Part shown: piece after piece, positions 1-12,427 of the stretch | How positions within the stretch are numbered: position 1 is the stretch's first letter | Layout: each line of letters opens with the position of its first letter | Assembly (NCBI GenBank): GCA_025716855.1 | Contig: JAIXMQ010000023.1 | Span: forward strand, 310,001-374,000 | DNA from: Pilaira anomala | Taxonomy: Eukaryota; Mucoromycota; Mucoromycetes; Mucorales; Mucoraceae | Length of the DNA stretch: 64,000 nucleotides | Direction of reading: 5' to 3' | Position numbers and translations under genes: made by a program | Notes under the pieces: generated by a model | What the model saw: only the letters and a program-made list of their open reading frames with translations | Told to the model about the DNA's origin: nothing | Database searches by the model: none

Positions 1-1391
1 TTACGGAAGACACGATCAATCGAGAAATATTTTGCAGGTCGGAATTCACCTGTCTTTTTCGTCTCCTCTGAGAGTTTATGAAGCATATACGAACTGACAG
101 CGGTCGTATGCGTACGTAAGATTAATTTTTGTGCTTCTTCTTCTTTCCAAGTATAGTTGTAACCAATGGAACCCGTATCACCGCCGTTTTCATGTGTCTT
201 TTTGATCTTTTCCATTAAATCGCGAGGGTAACGGTCAGAACTGGCTGGATCCTTCAAAAAGAACGTGTCGTGTGCGTCTCGGGCAGGATGTTGTTGAGGT
301 TGGAATAAGGCGTCAAAGTTCCAGAAACTACTTTCGGCAAAACAGTTGGTGGGCATCTCTTGGAATCCCATTTCAAAGAAAATCTCTCGGAATTCTTGAC
401 GTACCTTCATTAAAGGATGAAGATGACCACTGGCAGGTGGAACACCTGCTGCGTCAAAGTTATACTTTTTGAAAGTTGCTTTCTTCCACTCACCACTTTT
501 TTTTTTTTTTTTAGAAAAAAAAAGAGTTAATGACACTCTACCCTTCTTTTTTTTCCCTCCCTTTTGTAAGAACTTACGATTGAATCATCTCATATGTAAT
601 ATCAGTAGCTTCCTTCTTAACAGTTAAAGAGAAATCAGGACCCTTTGATACAGAGTAAGTTGTTGTCTTTCTATATATAAAATAATATTTTTTTTTTTTT
701 TTTTAGTGTCCGAACACAGAGAAAAAAAAAATGTATATAAATGAGTCATACTGCTTGTCAACTAAGGTTCTCTTCTTCAAGTCAGCAAGGACCTTCTCAT
801 TCTTGAGAGTACCAGTAGATTCAATTTCCTTTAAATCCTTTTGTGTTTCATCTACAATACTTTCCACAGCACGTACGAGGTTTGCACCCTTCTTTACAAC
901 CCATTTGTTCTTGAAGGCTTTACCTTGACCTGGTTTAGCAGAGGCACCTACCTTGCTCTATTTTTTTTTTTTTTTTTTAGATACTTTTCGCTTCTTTTTT
1001 TTTTTTATTTTGACTTACTTGAAGTTCGGCAATTGGAAGACCTTCTTCACCAGCAGGAATGGCAGCAAAGACACGAGCTTCGTGACTACCGTCTTTTGCA
1101 AGTTGCTTTCCTTCTTCAGTTAAAATCCAAGTAATACGGTCGATAGGACTAAAGTCGATCATCTAGAATATGTTTATGGTTTGAATATTATGTATAAAAG
1201 CTTATTGTTGTTGTTGTTGTTTTGTTTTTGTTTTTTTTTACCTCCTTGGACTTTAAACTGTTGAGTGCACCAAGAAGAGCAAGTTGGTCAACTGGCTTCT
1301 CGTTCAAGAGTAAAGACTTTGAGTCAGTAATGACATTTTCTTTATCAAGTGTGGTAAGCACGAGAGTTTGAAGTTCCTCTGTTGTAGCCAT
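1..1391 (-). CDS. FRS2: Phenylalanyl-tRNA synthetase alpha subunit (cytosolic), 3' end outside window
   Basis: Charges tRNA-Phe with phenylalanine as the alpha (catalytic) chain of the cytosolic alpha2-beta2 enzyme. The start is the ATG at 1391 ([12 protein letters not shown]); a longer in-frame reading upstream is poly-A leader. Exons read 1391-1242, 1162-1019, 957-752, 670-578 and 495-1, all with GT-AG borders and consistent phase. The N-terminal part shows the winged-helix tRNA-binding region ([20 protein letters not shown]). The last exon has the class II synthetase motif 1 region ([38 protein letters not shown]) and runs into [14 protein letters not shown] at the edge. About 362 codons are present of the roughly 500 usual for the family. 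It is divergent from the kinesin gene, with a 408-bp gap full of A/T runs. The family call is firm; the C-terminal catalytic core is not in view. Confidence 0.95.
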
Positions 1392-1799
1392 TTTATGTAA
1401 AAACAGAAAAAGAAAAAAAAAAGAAGTAAAAAAACACAAAACAAAAAAAAATTATATGGATAATATTAGGCTCAGCCACCCAAAGAAAAAAAAAAAAAAA
1501 AAAAAAAAGAAGTGAATTGATCATAGTGTATTCAACTTTTTTTTTTTTTTTTCAATAGAAAGTATACTATGATAATACATACTTGAAAATGAAATTAAGA
1601 TTATATGTGTTATGGAGAAAAAGAAGTGAGTACTTGTAAAAAAAGAAGAAGAAGGCTAACAAAGACGTTACATTTTACTTGGAAGTAAAAAAAGCGGATA
1701 TTTAATAAATAAAATGCTTTAAATAAAAAAAAATAGACGTGTTTTTTTTTTCTTCTTTCTTTTTTTTTCTTTTGTTCCTATTAAAATAATATATAAAAT

Positions 1800-4266
1800 A
1801 TGGATAAATCAAATAACTTAAAACGTAGAAATGAATCAAATAATTCAACCAATACAACCAAAGACACGAAAAGACAAAGACCAAAGTTAAACATGAACCA
1901 AGGACCTCGTATCCCTGTCCGTTCAACGTTAGCAAGTCGATCCAATCGTAATTCACCTACTACGAGTACGAAAGCCGAAAAAAGATTTTCCAATATCTCT
2001 ACTTCATCCTCTACTAGTTCTATCAAGAGTACAGTCTCTAGTCGTAGTCAGCAATCAAATACAGTCAATCGACTTAGTACACCTACATTTGCTTCTTCCA
2101 CACGACATCATAACCAAACTTCACAAAAACCTACGAACGATCTAAAACGAGTAATAAAGAAACCAGTATCGAAGAAACCAGCGATGAAAACTACAGAAAA
2201 GAAGAATACGATTGAAATACCTCATTTCAATGGTGATATTAAAGGGAAAATGAATTATCTTCAAACACAACTTGAAGATAGTGGAGAGCAATGTAAGAAA
2301 AAAAAAGAAGATAGTTATATATATATATAGAAAGAATTATATTACTAAGTTTCTGATACTATATAGTGACTGATTTCGAGAAATTAAAAGATGATTTAGA
2401 ATCGAACGTTCAAAGTTCAGAAAGTTTACTTCAAGAAGCATTAAACAAGGTAACAGAATTAGAGCAGACGATTGAGAGTACACATACACGTCATGAAGAA
2501 GAAATACAAAAGATTCAGGAAAGATATACAGTCAAGAATCGAGATTTGATCTTGGAGAACGAACAGAATCAAGAAAAGACAAGTGGATTTGAAAAGGAGT
2601 TGAAGGAGATTGAGGAGAAGGAAAAAGAAATCCGGTTTGCGTTAGAAGATAAGAAGAGACAAAATGTGACGTTAAGAACGAGTTTGGAAAAGACAAGTGC
2701 TTCTTTTTCTGAAGTGGATGCTGATTTACGTGTTTTAAAGATGAAATTAAAGGTATATATATAAAAAAGATGGATTCAAATCAAAATCAATTTTTTTTTT
2801 TTTTTTTTTTAATCAAGATATGATTCTTAGAGTGCTGAATCAGCTTTAGAAGAACATGAGGGACATGTAAATGATTTATCAAATGAATGGGAAGCAAAAG
2901 AACAATCCGTAGAAGAGTTGGAATCGGCTTTATTAGAACAGGAAATTCTTCGAAGAAAACTTCATAATACAATTCAAGAATTAAAGGGAAATATTCGAGT
3001 CTTTTGTAGAGTGAGACCTGCACTTGGTAAGTTAAAAGTATCATCGATCATCACACACAAAATATCAAAAAAAAAAAACTCATCAAAAACTCAAAAAAAC
3101 ATACATACATATCATTAGATTCAGAAGATGCTTTAGCTAATATTCGATTCTTTGGAGAAGATCAAGAAAAGATGGAATTATTAGAACAAGTTTCATCTAC
3201 ACTTGGAAAGATATCAACAAAGACACATGCATTTACTTTCGATCGCGTCTTTTCACCCGAAGCCACACAAAAGGATTGCTTTGAAGAGATTTCACAATTA
3301 GTTCAATCAGCTCTGGATGGATATAATGTCTGTATCTTTGCGTACGGACAAACGGGATCCGGAAAGACATTTACAATGCAAGGTCCGAACGAGGTCACAG
3401 AATCTACTGTAGGTATGATCCCAAGAGCCGTACAACAAATCTACCAAGTTGCACAAAGGTTAAAACAAGTGGGTTGGGAGTATCAGATGGAAGGACAGTT
3501 TCTAGAGATCTATAATGAATCAATTCATGATTTATTAGGTGATGCATCACGGTATGGACAGATCAAACATGATATTCATCATGAAAAGAATGGAAGGACA
3601 ACAGTATCGGATATGACCTCTGTGAAACTAGATTCACCATCCAAAGTCAAGATGATGTTGAGAAAGGCAAGCCAGAATCGAGCGACAGGTGCTACCAATT
3701 TAAATGAAAGGTCTTCAAGAAGTCATAGTGTCTTTACCTTGAAATTAACTGGACAGAATTCGCTGACGAGAGAAGAAACGCATGGGATTTTGAATTTGAT
3801 TGACTTGGCTGGATCCGAGAGGTTGTCCATGTCAGGGTCGGTCGGGGATCGATTACGTGAGACACAGGCGATTAATAAGAGTTTGAGTTGTTTGGGTGAT
3901 GTGATTCAGGCTTTAGTGAATAATAAGGAAGGTGGACATATTCCTTATAGAAATTCTAAATTGACTTATTTACTTCGTAATTCATTGGGTAAGAAAAAAA
4001 AAAAAAGATAGTGTTTTCTATATGCTGATATATATATTTTTTTTTTTAAAAAAAAACATTAGGAGGCAATTGTAAAACTTTAATGTTTGTTAATGTATCA
4101 CCTATGATTGAACATTTTGGAGAATCTTTGTGTTCTTTAAGATTTGCAACCAAGGTAAAAAAAAAAAAATGATAAATGATTCAACCGGATTATAATTATT
4201 AAACTTTATTTTTTTGTACAGGTTAATTCTTGTCATATCGGTACGGCTAAAAAGTCTGTAAAGTAA
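1800..4266 (+). CDS. Kinesin-14 (C-terminal motor, Kar3/Ncd-like)
   Basis: Minus-end-directed microtubule motor of the kinesin-14 family, expected to act in spindle assembly and nuclear movement. Exons 1800-2292, 2367-2752, 2831-3026, 3119-3988, 4063-4154 and 4222-4266 give 693 residues. Residues 1 to about 150 are a basic Ser/Thr/Asn-rich tail; about 165-345 is a coiled coil (heptads rich in E, K, L). The neck and motor start ([14 protein letters not shown], near 346) follow in the order typical of C-terminal kinesins. Motor motifs are intact: P-loop GQTGSGKT (about 435), switch [10 protein letters not shown] (about 552), switch [10 protein letters not shown] (about 585). All introns are 70-95 bp and rich in A or T runs. 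The motor is the last domain, which excludes N-terminal kinesin classes. Confidence 0.95.
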
Positions 4267-4445
4267 ATACAGAGAAAAATTATATACCAAGAAAGATTTT
4301 AATTCAAGCTTGAATCATTATTATAGTTTCATAAAATGGCGTGAAACTTGTAATAGGAAAAAGATAAATAAACAAATAAAATAAACTTGAATTTTTCCAT
4401 GTGACTAATAGAGAGATTGGTTTTTTTTTTTTTTTAAGGTTCAAC

Positions 4446-4453
4446 TATAAATA
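4446..4453 (+). promoter_or_regulatory. TATA box candidate for the APP1-like gene
   Basis: TATAAATA lies 106 bp upstream of the ATG at 4559 and is followed by a long pyrimidine stretch with a CT microsatellite (about 4506-4528). Position and sequence fit a fungal TATA element; no transcript start is known. Confidence 0.4.
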
Positions 4454-4558
4454 TCCTTCTCCCTTTGTATAATATATTTTTTTTTTTTCCTTCTTTCTTT
4501 ATTCCCTCTCTCTCTCTCTCTCTCTCTTTCTTTTCCCCCCCTTTTTTTTCCCCAGTGT

Positions 4559-6576
4559 ATGACACGCGATACGTCCAGTTCAATTTCTTTATTTGATTCT
4601 ACACATGGATTAATCGATTCAACTCGAGAGTGTCTTTTATTTCCAACATATGCTAAACGAGACCCACATGGTAAACGTATTCATGCGCGTAGTGACATTA
4701 AAATCAAACCCCATCATCTAATAACAATTTTAGATAATTCACAATGGATTGTTAAAGCAAAAGGTTGGGCTTTATCTCATAACAGTTCCACAACCAAACA
4801 AAAGATGATGATGGGTAAACTTTTTTTTTTTTTTTTAAAAAAATGTTTCCCTAAATTGATAATGTTACCCATGACAATTTTTTCTATTTGAAAAGGTATT
4901 ACAAAAAGTGTAGCAGGAAAATCCTCTATGACAGATCGAAATTCAAGTCAAATGTTTGAGGAACGTTTCAAATATTTTTTAGCCAGAAATAAACGACATG
5001 TTACATTTTTAATCAAAGCAATGGGTACAACAACATTAGAAGAATCAAGAAAAGTGTCTCGACGACAAGAACAACCACTTGTTGCCGACTCTCTTGAAAT
5101 GTTGTCGACTCGATTTATCACTGCAAGTCCTACATCCTATTATTTATGTAGTCACAATGGGGACATATTTCCGGATACACCACCTACAGAAGAAGAAGAA
5201 GAAGAAGAAGAAGAAGAGGATGAATACGAAGAAGAAGAAGAAGAACTAGAGGACGATGTTTGGTATTTACAAGAAGATCCACATTTATTAGCAAGACCTT
5301 CAAATCCTGTGTCTGCAGTACTCGATACAAATTACTTTGAAAACATGATGCGAGAACGAAAATACTCGAACGCATCGTCCATGACAACCGAATGCTCACG
5401 AGAAGAAGTAACCGATGGCGTTTTATTAAGAACAAAAGGATCTGGATTCTTGCATGGACAGTTCTTGATACGTCATGACAACATTCTAAATTGGGCACAA
5501 GAACAAAATCAATGTGATGCAAGGTTGATTCGAATTCAATCAGTCTGTACCGTACAGAATAAATTCTCTCCGAATCAGAATCTGGTGAGTTTGGTTGAAC
5601 CCACGGGAATTTCAATCATTTCCGATATTGATGATACAATTAAAGATACTCAAGTGAGAGCCGGTGCTAGAACTGTATTATCAAAAACCTTTTTTGAGTC
5701 GCCTAAATCAGTACGTGGTATGGCGGATGCTTATATGGCCTGGGTAATAATAACAAATATATATATATTTACAGTTATTATTTTTTTTTTTTTTGTGATT
5801 AAATATTTTATTAGTATTCTCAAGGTGCCTCATTTCACTATGTCTCCAACAGTCCGTTTCAATTGATGCCAATGATTGATAGCTTTATACGAGATGAACA
5901 ATTCCCTCCTGGATCTATGCACCTTCGAGATGATGGTAAATTGATCGCTCGATTAGTAGAGACACCAGGCCAAGCCAAACGAGAAGCCATCCTGGACATT
6001 TTAGCAGATTTTCCTCACCGACAATTTATACTCGTAGGTGATTCCGGTGAGATTGATTTAGAAATCTATACTCGAATTGCAATGGAATACCCAGATCAAA
6101 TCATCAAGATCTTTATCCGAGATGTCACTACACCTACCATCAGTGAATTAAAACAATCAATGACAAGTGTTCGACAAAGAACTGGTGGGACCATTTCTTC
6201 TTTATTCTATTCGAAACGTAGGTCACAATCCGCTACAGATTTTGTCGTCTTGAATGAAAAGAAAAAAGAAGAACCTCATGGGATGAGAAGAGCAGTGACC
6301 AGTATGGTGGCAGAATATGCAATTGAACCTCATTTGACAGGTCATCGGAGTACGGTACATATAGATGATGGAACAAGTCCGACTGTCTTATTAGATCCAC
6401 TCAAGTATCATAAAGTGTCGACGGTGGAGGCATGTGCTCAACTCTATCATCGCTTAGATAAAGCAAGAAGTCGTGTCGGAATTGATATTGTGTTATTTCA
6501 AGATGCTGATGTTTTACAAAAGGATCCTGATATTAAAAATGCTCTTTGGGAGATGTTGGATTCTTCTACAAAATAA
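4559..6576 (+). CDS. APP1-like phosphatidate phosphatase (DUF2183)
   Basis: Probable Mg-dependent phosphatidate phosphatase of the actin-patch-protein-1 family, converting phosphatidic acid to diacylglycerol at endocytic sites in yeast. Exons 4559-4814, 4896-5743 and 5815-6576 give 621 residues. The HAD-type catalytic motif DxDxT is visible as SDIDDTIKDTQ at about residue 328, followed by SFHYVSNSPFQL and the lipin-like FILVGDSGEIDLEIY with the second acidic site. An acidic tract of mostly Glu (5188-5250) sits before the catalytic part, as low-complexity linker. The N-terminal part (LFPTYAKRDPHGKR) matches the conserved first block of App1 homologues. The exon 2/3 junction splits the catalytic domain at a phase-0 site. 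Function is by family; substrate not shown here. Confidence 0.92.
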
Positions 6577-6791
6577 TAGATATACAAAAATTACATATAA
6601 TAGATAATACCCTTTTTTTTTTTTTATTTCTTTTAATAAACCTGTTTTTTTTTTTGTTTGTTTGATGATTTTTGTAAAAAATAACATATTATTAGAGTTT
6701 CAACTATTTTGAATGATTTTCCTTATACCGTTTCAGTCATGGCGTTGTGTTATTATTCTGATGAAAAACATGGTTAGATGCAGGGCACAAG

Positions 6792-6826
<35 letters not shown>

Positions 6827-8370
6827 ATGTTATGTAGCACTCGATTTCGTACATTCAATCAAGCTTAACTATAATAAATTAGGGTTTGGGCTGACATTTT
6901 TCTTTTTTGAAACTGTATATGGTTAATGCTAAAGTTTATTGTTTTTCCTTTCTATTTGCATGTGTACACATTATCACGAGACAAAAAATAAAATACTTTT
7001 TTTTTTTCCTCATTGTTGTCTGATGTCATTGTATGTATACTTTTTTTTTTTTTTACATATAATTTTCATATGATTTATTTACCTGATTTTTTCTTGCATA
7101 ATTTTACAATATTTAAGATAATAACATGATATAAACTTGGATTAATAAAATTTTGTGTAATTAGCTATACCGCCTTCGCTTGTTTAATCTTTTTTTTTTT
7201 TGCTTCATCTTCATCTACAATCCCACACCCAGAATCTTGATTACTTGCTGGATTATAAATCCAGAAGAAATGGATCCTTGATAGTCCCCTCTTGGTGGTG
7301 TAAAATAAATTGGAGCGACAGAATAATAAATCGGGGGAGAACCCCTCCCCCCACCCCCATTACATTCTGCAACGTTTACTCTTGTTCTCTATCCAATCTT
7401 GTCTTAATATTATTGTTCAATGTGTTGTGGTCACCTTTTCGACACAGCTTCGAAACATAAATATAAGCTTAGAATGAATACATACCCACGCCCTTAAACA
7501 AACAACAAATAAAAGCTTGTCTTATATTCATATTTGTTAGGCGTAAAATAACTGTCCCAAAAGGATTTTATCATATTAATCATTAATTATACTGATTTAC
7601 GTAAGATGTTGATATCTAATCTTTTTATTTAGCCAGATGTTATTCTATCGGTTGTGAGTTATCCATTAAAAAAAAAAAAAAAAGGGAAAAATTAAACATC
7701 CCTCACTTGGATTTTCTAATACAGGAAGCTCCATTACCTATCCATTTTCCCTCAGATTTGCTTTAAAAGTACCATTGAATTGAGGTAGCAATACCCCTAC
7801 GCTACGTTGCGTTCTGACCTTTATTATTATTATTTTTTTGATAAAGTGAAAAGTGGATATATCTTTACATTACTCAGGCTTTAGAACACAGCTTTTTTTA
7901 TGATTTTTAATGTAGAATTTGACGCTCTTTCTAATGCTATAAAAATCAGAGTAAAATTATACTATAAAGATTAATGATTATTGCAAGTAGAAACTCAGAT
8001 TACACTTTTTGTTAAAAGGCAAGTATATTTCTTACTTCTGAACATACACATAAAGACATACAGAAAGATGTGCCTTTAAATTCTGTATCGCTTGTATACC
8101 TGTCACATTATATATGTAGTAAAATAATTCTTGATATAGAATGACTTTAAATTTGACAAGAAAGGAATTTTTGTCCATATATCGATTTTCTTTTTCCATT
8201 TTAGGGGTAAAAAAAAAATGGGGAGTCCCATAGGGTTGGTAATGCATCTAGTCTATTTTCATAGAGTGTATAACGTTTCACTCTGCTTAAAAGTCCTATG
8301 GACACCCCGTTTGTTTTTCACCCCTAAAAATAAGCGCGCCTCATATAAACTACATACACTACTTTAGTAT
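6577..8370. other. Start of gene desert; no supported gene
   Basis: After the short 3' UTR of the APP1-like gene the sequence is A+T-rich with many T and A runs (for example about 6796-6822). A short open frame at 7200-7460 has no recognisable domain or splice context. The first fragment of the repeat family appears at about 7911-7990 (GTAGAATTTGACGCTCTTTC). An inverted pair lies at 8199-8234 and 8294-8329, both containing ACCCCTAAAA or its complement. Confidence 0.6.
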
Positions 8371-9765
8371 CTACACACACCACATATTTAAGCCCAGAGA
8401 ACCTTTCTTGCCAAAGTAAAGTCCTTCAATATTAATTATTCTATTATACAATACTATATCCAAAAAATTTTAAATTTATATGGGCAGATGATTGTATATA
8501 AAGATGTATTTTTTTATATGTAAAAAATATACTTTCTCTAACAAAAACTGTTTTCCTTACATGCACTACAAATGGAGAGTGCATGTAGCATGGTCTACAC
8601 ACACCTCGTTTTTCAGTCCCAGAAATCAAAATTTTGACAAAAAATATCTTCTTGTCAAAGTAAAGTCCCTTTAAATCAACTATTTCATTAAACAGTATGA
8701 TATACAGAAAGTGAAGAATTTGAAGGCGCATCTTTCTGTATGTTTAAAAGTATATGTTTAGATGTGAAAAATATACTTGCCCTAACAAAAACTTTATTTT
8801 GTTTTCTGACAATAAACATAAATTATTATTTTTATTTACCCTTGATTTTAACATCATTAGAAAGAGCGCAAAATTCTACATATGTCATTAAAAGGCCAAG
8901 CTTTAAAACCTTTTTAATCTAAAGATGTATGAATATTTCTGAATTTTGAAAAAATCCATAGGGGGGGACTAGCAAATTTTTCAAAAAAATGGAATTTTTT
9001 TCACAGCTTAAAAAAAATAAAAAATTAGAAATACAGATATATCTTTGTATTTAAATGGTTTTAAAGTTTAGATTTTTATTGATGTCTAAGGTAGAATTTG
9101 ACGCTCTTTCGAATGATGTAAAAATCAAAGTAGTATAATTATAAAGTTTAATAGTCATTGCGAGAAAGCACAGCTTCTATTAGGACATGTATATTTTTTA
9201 TATACAAGATAATAAATCTAAATGCATAGAAATCTTAGTTTTTAAGTTCTACATCTTTGGAATATAACATTGTCTAACAAAATACGTCTGTATCCTGATT
9301 TGGTTTTTTTCCTGTTTTTGGACCTAAAAATTGAGATTTGGGTCCAAATTTCTTTCTTTTCAAATTAAAGTCTTTTATCTCACCTATTCTATTATACAAT
9401 ATAATATACAGTCGATGCAGAATTTGAAGGCGTATCTTTCTATTGATTTAGAATTGTTATTTTTTATGTAGAAAATATACTTGCCCTAACAAAAACTATA
9501 TAACGTTTTTTTCATAATATCTATTAACATTTGCTACTATTTTACTTTGATTTTTACATCATTAAAAAGAGCGTAAAATTCTACATAAATCGTTAAAACG
9601 CCAAGTTTCAATAACATTTCAATGTAAAGATACATATACATTTCTGATTTTTGAAAAAATCCAAAGGTCGGGGATCGTTGATTTTTGGCTAAAAATGTAG
9701 TTTTTTTCACTTTTTCCGATGATTTGATTGGCTCAATTTTTTTTTTCACGATAAGAAAAAAACCT
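8371..9765 (+). repeat. 1.36-kb desert repeat, copy 1
   Basis: Matches 12428-13830 in the same orientation almost base for base over about 1.36 kb. Common landmarks are TTTAAGCCCAGAGAACCTTT, ACAAATGGAGAGTGCATGTA, AATCCATAGGGGGGGACTAG and GATTTGATTGGCT near the right end. Within the copy, two diverged direct units of about 410 bp (about 8590-9003 and 9300-9712) each run from a G/C-poor block through GCCCTAACAAAAACT to a GTTTTTTTCAC-like end. They are separated by an inverted segment. The motif GAATTTGACGCTCTTTCGAA (+, about 9095) is also present inverted at about 8850-8880 and 9552-9585. No transposase, reverse transcriptase or long frame is present; the right boundary is fuzzy. Likely a non-autonomous or satellite-like element. 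Confidence 0.85.
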
Positions 9766-12427
9766 TGTCTACAATGCCTCGTTTTTCTTTATCAAAAAGA
9801 CTAATGAAGGTCAGTTAACACACATAGTGTAGCTTAGGGCTTTACTCTCGTAATAGAATGGTAGTATCAAAAGATCTCTTTTTTTTAAATTTCTTTTTAC
9901 CGTAAATTAAAAGTGAGAAAGGCAGATTTAATTATCAAGAATTATATTCCCTTGGCAATGACCACCAAAAGTTTTAATACAATATTGTATAGTTAGTTAA
10001 ACTGATATATCTGCTTTATTTTTGCTTAAGAAAAATGGCATGTCCTCTTGATAAACACAACAGACGCATATTATGCTATGAATAAAAAAAAATACACTTT
10101 ATAGACCTTCAACTTTTTTTTTAGAAACTGAGCTTTTTCATATGATTCACCTTTTCTAAAGTATGATGTTTATGTCTGTACAAAAAGAAAAAACATATTT
10201 TTCAAAATACGTTCTCGAATAAAAAAAAAAAAAACTTTTTAAGCTTTCCCCGTATACGTGTTTAATTCATGTATCGAATATACATTGAACATGCAACAAC
10301 TTTTTCAGAAAGTAGTCGTATGTACATAGTGATGAAGGGTTGTTATTTTTTATTTTGTCTCATGGGTCATACTACAAACAAATGAATACTACAATTATGT
10401 ATTTTATCACAAAAATAGATACACTCTTGGGTTTTAAAAAAGTATTTTATTTATTTAAAAAAGTTTATAAAAGAAAAAAAAAAAGATACTGTTCAGTTCT
10501 CCCTTTTTCAAGAGATTAACAAGGACAACCACGCGAAGGTAAGTATCTATCTGTCCTCTTCTACCTTTTCTTTAGTTTTTTGGCCCACTACTCGAAAAAA
10601 GAAACCAAGAAAAGGAGAGCGAAAAGAGAAAAAAAAACAAAGAGCCCGTGCCTGCGATAGCGTGATCATATGCGGTATCCTTGACCTCCGCGCTATTAAG
10701 CTCCCCAGCTGCGTATAACCGAAACGCGGATTAGCTTTTCTTCTAGCCAAAGGAGGCATCACACACCTACTACCAACAGGATTACTCGGGGTCATAGTCA
10801 ATACGCAGCCTGTGGTACAGCATTTCTAGACTGCGCCTATCCCGCGGGGGGCAATCAAAATACACCGTTCTATGAAGCTTTTTTTAGTGAGTAAAATGCT
10901 ACTATTTTTTTTTCAATATAAGAATAGTGATTACTTGCCTTTGTTATTGAAGCCAGAGCTTTAGAAAAAAAAAACTGAAAGAAAGGAGAAAAAGGGCTTT
11001 TTTTTTTTTTTTTTTTCGCTTTAAATATACGATTCTCATGAAATTTTTTTTTTTCTAAAGCAATTTGATTAATATAAACAAAAAGCCATAAGTAATCTCT
11101 GTAAAAATGACATAAGATCTCTGCAAAATGACATAAGCAAGATGCGAAAAAAAAAATACTATATCATTTTTTTTCCTCACAACCATATGCATTAATGCGT
11201 ATCAATATGAAAAAGATACATACATACATGAATACGTTTTGGATTTATATTCGTTAGATGTTTACAGCTTTACTTGACTCTTTTCTTTTTTTTTTTCTTT
11301 AATAAAAAAAAACCCAGGTTTTTATTTATGTTCTATCTAAAAAGGGTTAAAAAAACGAAAAAGAAAAAAGGCAATTATGATTTTGTAAAATACCAATCAA
11401 AAAGAATAATCATGCAATTTTCCGTATTAATCAGATTAACTAAGCTGCATCAACAAAAAACAAATTCATCTAAAATATACTGTTTGAAGCTGTTAGAATA
11501 TAAGTAAATTTGAGTTGGTTCATCTAAGAACACGTGCCACTTAAAATTTGACGTGCATACATATTTGACGTGAGTATAATACTGTGAAAGCATTTTTCTA
11601 ATTTCAGAAGTGTTGTATTAAATCGTGACTCATGTATCTATATATTTATTTTAATAAAAATAGAAGATTAACATTAATTCTTACTGTAGCAACGGGATCG
11701 TGTTCTGAGTGTTTATAAAAAAAAATTATTGAATTTGTGAAGTATCATGTAACTAAAAAAACAAAAAGCTTTTTGTTGATAAAGCAAGAACATTTTTTTC
11801 TCTATGTTAAACATGGTGTGGATTCTTTTTTTTTTAAAAAAAATTATATATACATAAGCACATTGTTGTAATGTGAAATGATATTGATACTTTGAAAGAT
11901 TTTTTTTTTTTGTGCATGTTTATAAAATAAGATACATGTATACATTTTTTTTTGTTTTGTTTCGTATCTTTCCCAAACTAGCTAATTGCGCAATTAAACA
12001 AAATGCTTTGATTATTGTCAGGAAACATAATAAAGAATTGGGTCTTGAAACGCAACAGGCAAAGAAAAATCAGATGAGAAAGACAAAGAGCCTGTAAATG
12101 AGACATTAGAAGAAGCACCTATTTGTGTATAAACCTGTTTTATACAATCAACTCAATCAAGCAGAACTAAGGCAAAAAAAAAAAAAAAAAAAATTATAAA
12201 AAAAAGGCATCCAGAATCTAATTAAGAAGCAAAATATTTGAATACATGAAGACCTTTTTTTCTTTGAACTTTATTCTATCAATATCTTCTTTTTTTTATA
12301 TTTTAAAATAACTAAATCATAACTAATTTAATCGAAAAGTATGGATGAAAACTTGTATCAAGATCTCAAGTATGGTCATTCCCACACAAAAAAAAAAAGA
12401 TCATCCCCTATAAACACCCCAATAATA
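9766..12427. other. Desert between the two repeat copies; no supported gene
   Basis: A+T-rich DNA with homopolymer runs and no open frame with recognisable protein. An open stretch at 11912-12097 reads KQNALIIVRKHNKELGLETQ, which looks slightly protein-like, but it has no partner exons. The only compositional break is the G+C-rich island at 10644-10880, listed separately. Confidence 0.55.
10644..10880. ncRNA. G+C-rich island, candidate structured RNA (strand unknown)
   Basis: About 210 bp of near-balanced base composition inside DNA that is otherwise very A+T-rich. Several complementary segments can nest. GCCCG (10644-10648) can close on CGGGGGGC (10845-10852); GATAGCG (about 10655) pairs with CGCTATT (10691-10697); AAGCT pairs with AGCTT around an inner stem CTGCGT/ACGCGG (about 10698-10737); CGCAG pairs with CTGCG (10804-10835) around a CTGT-GGT-ACAG hairpin. 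T runs lie beyond both ends, as expected for a polymerase III terminator on either strand. I could not match it to SRP, RNase P, MRP, 5S, U1-U6 or tRNA by eye. No protein reading looks convincing. A relic of other DNA is the main alternative. Confidence 0.3.

Noticed and set aside
5184..5615. 143-residue minus-strand frame over the APP1-like gene
   Set aside because: Antisense shadow of the Glu-rich coding exon, giving a Leu run; the plus strand has the catalytic motif.
8444..8731. 95-residue minus-strand frame, with a near-identical partner at 12503-12790
   Set aside because: Both lie inside the two copies of the desert repeat; composition is Phe/Ile/Lys-rich noise and no domain or splice context supports a gene. 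Similarity comes from DNA duplication.
10644..10880. tRNA, 5S rRNA or SRP RNA in the G+C-rich island
   Set aside because: No B-box, no 5S consensus and no convincing SRP helix 8 motif; kept only as an unassigned structured-RNA candidate.
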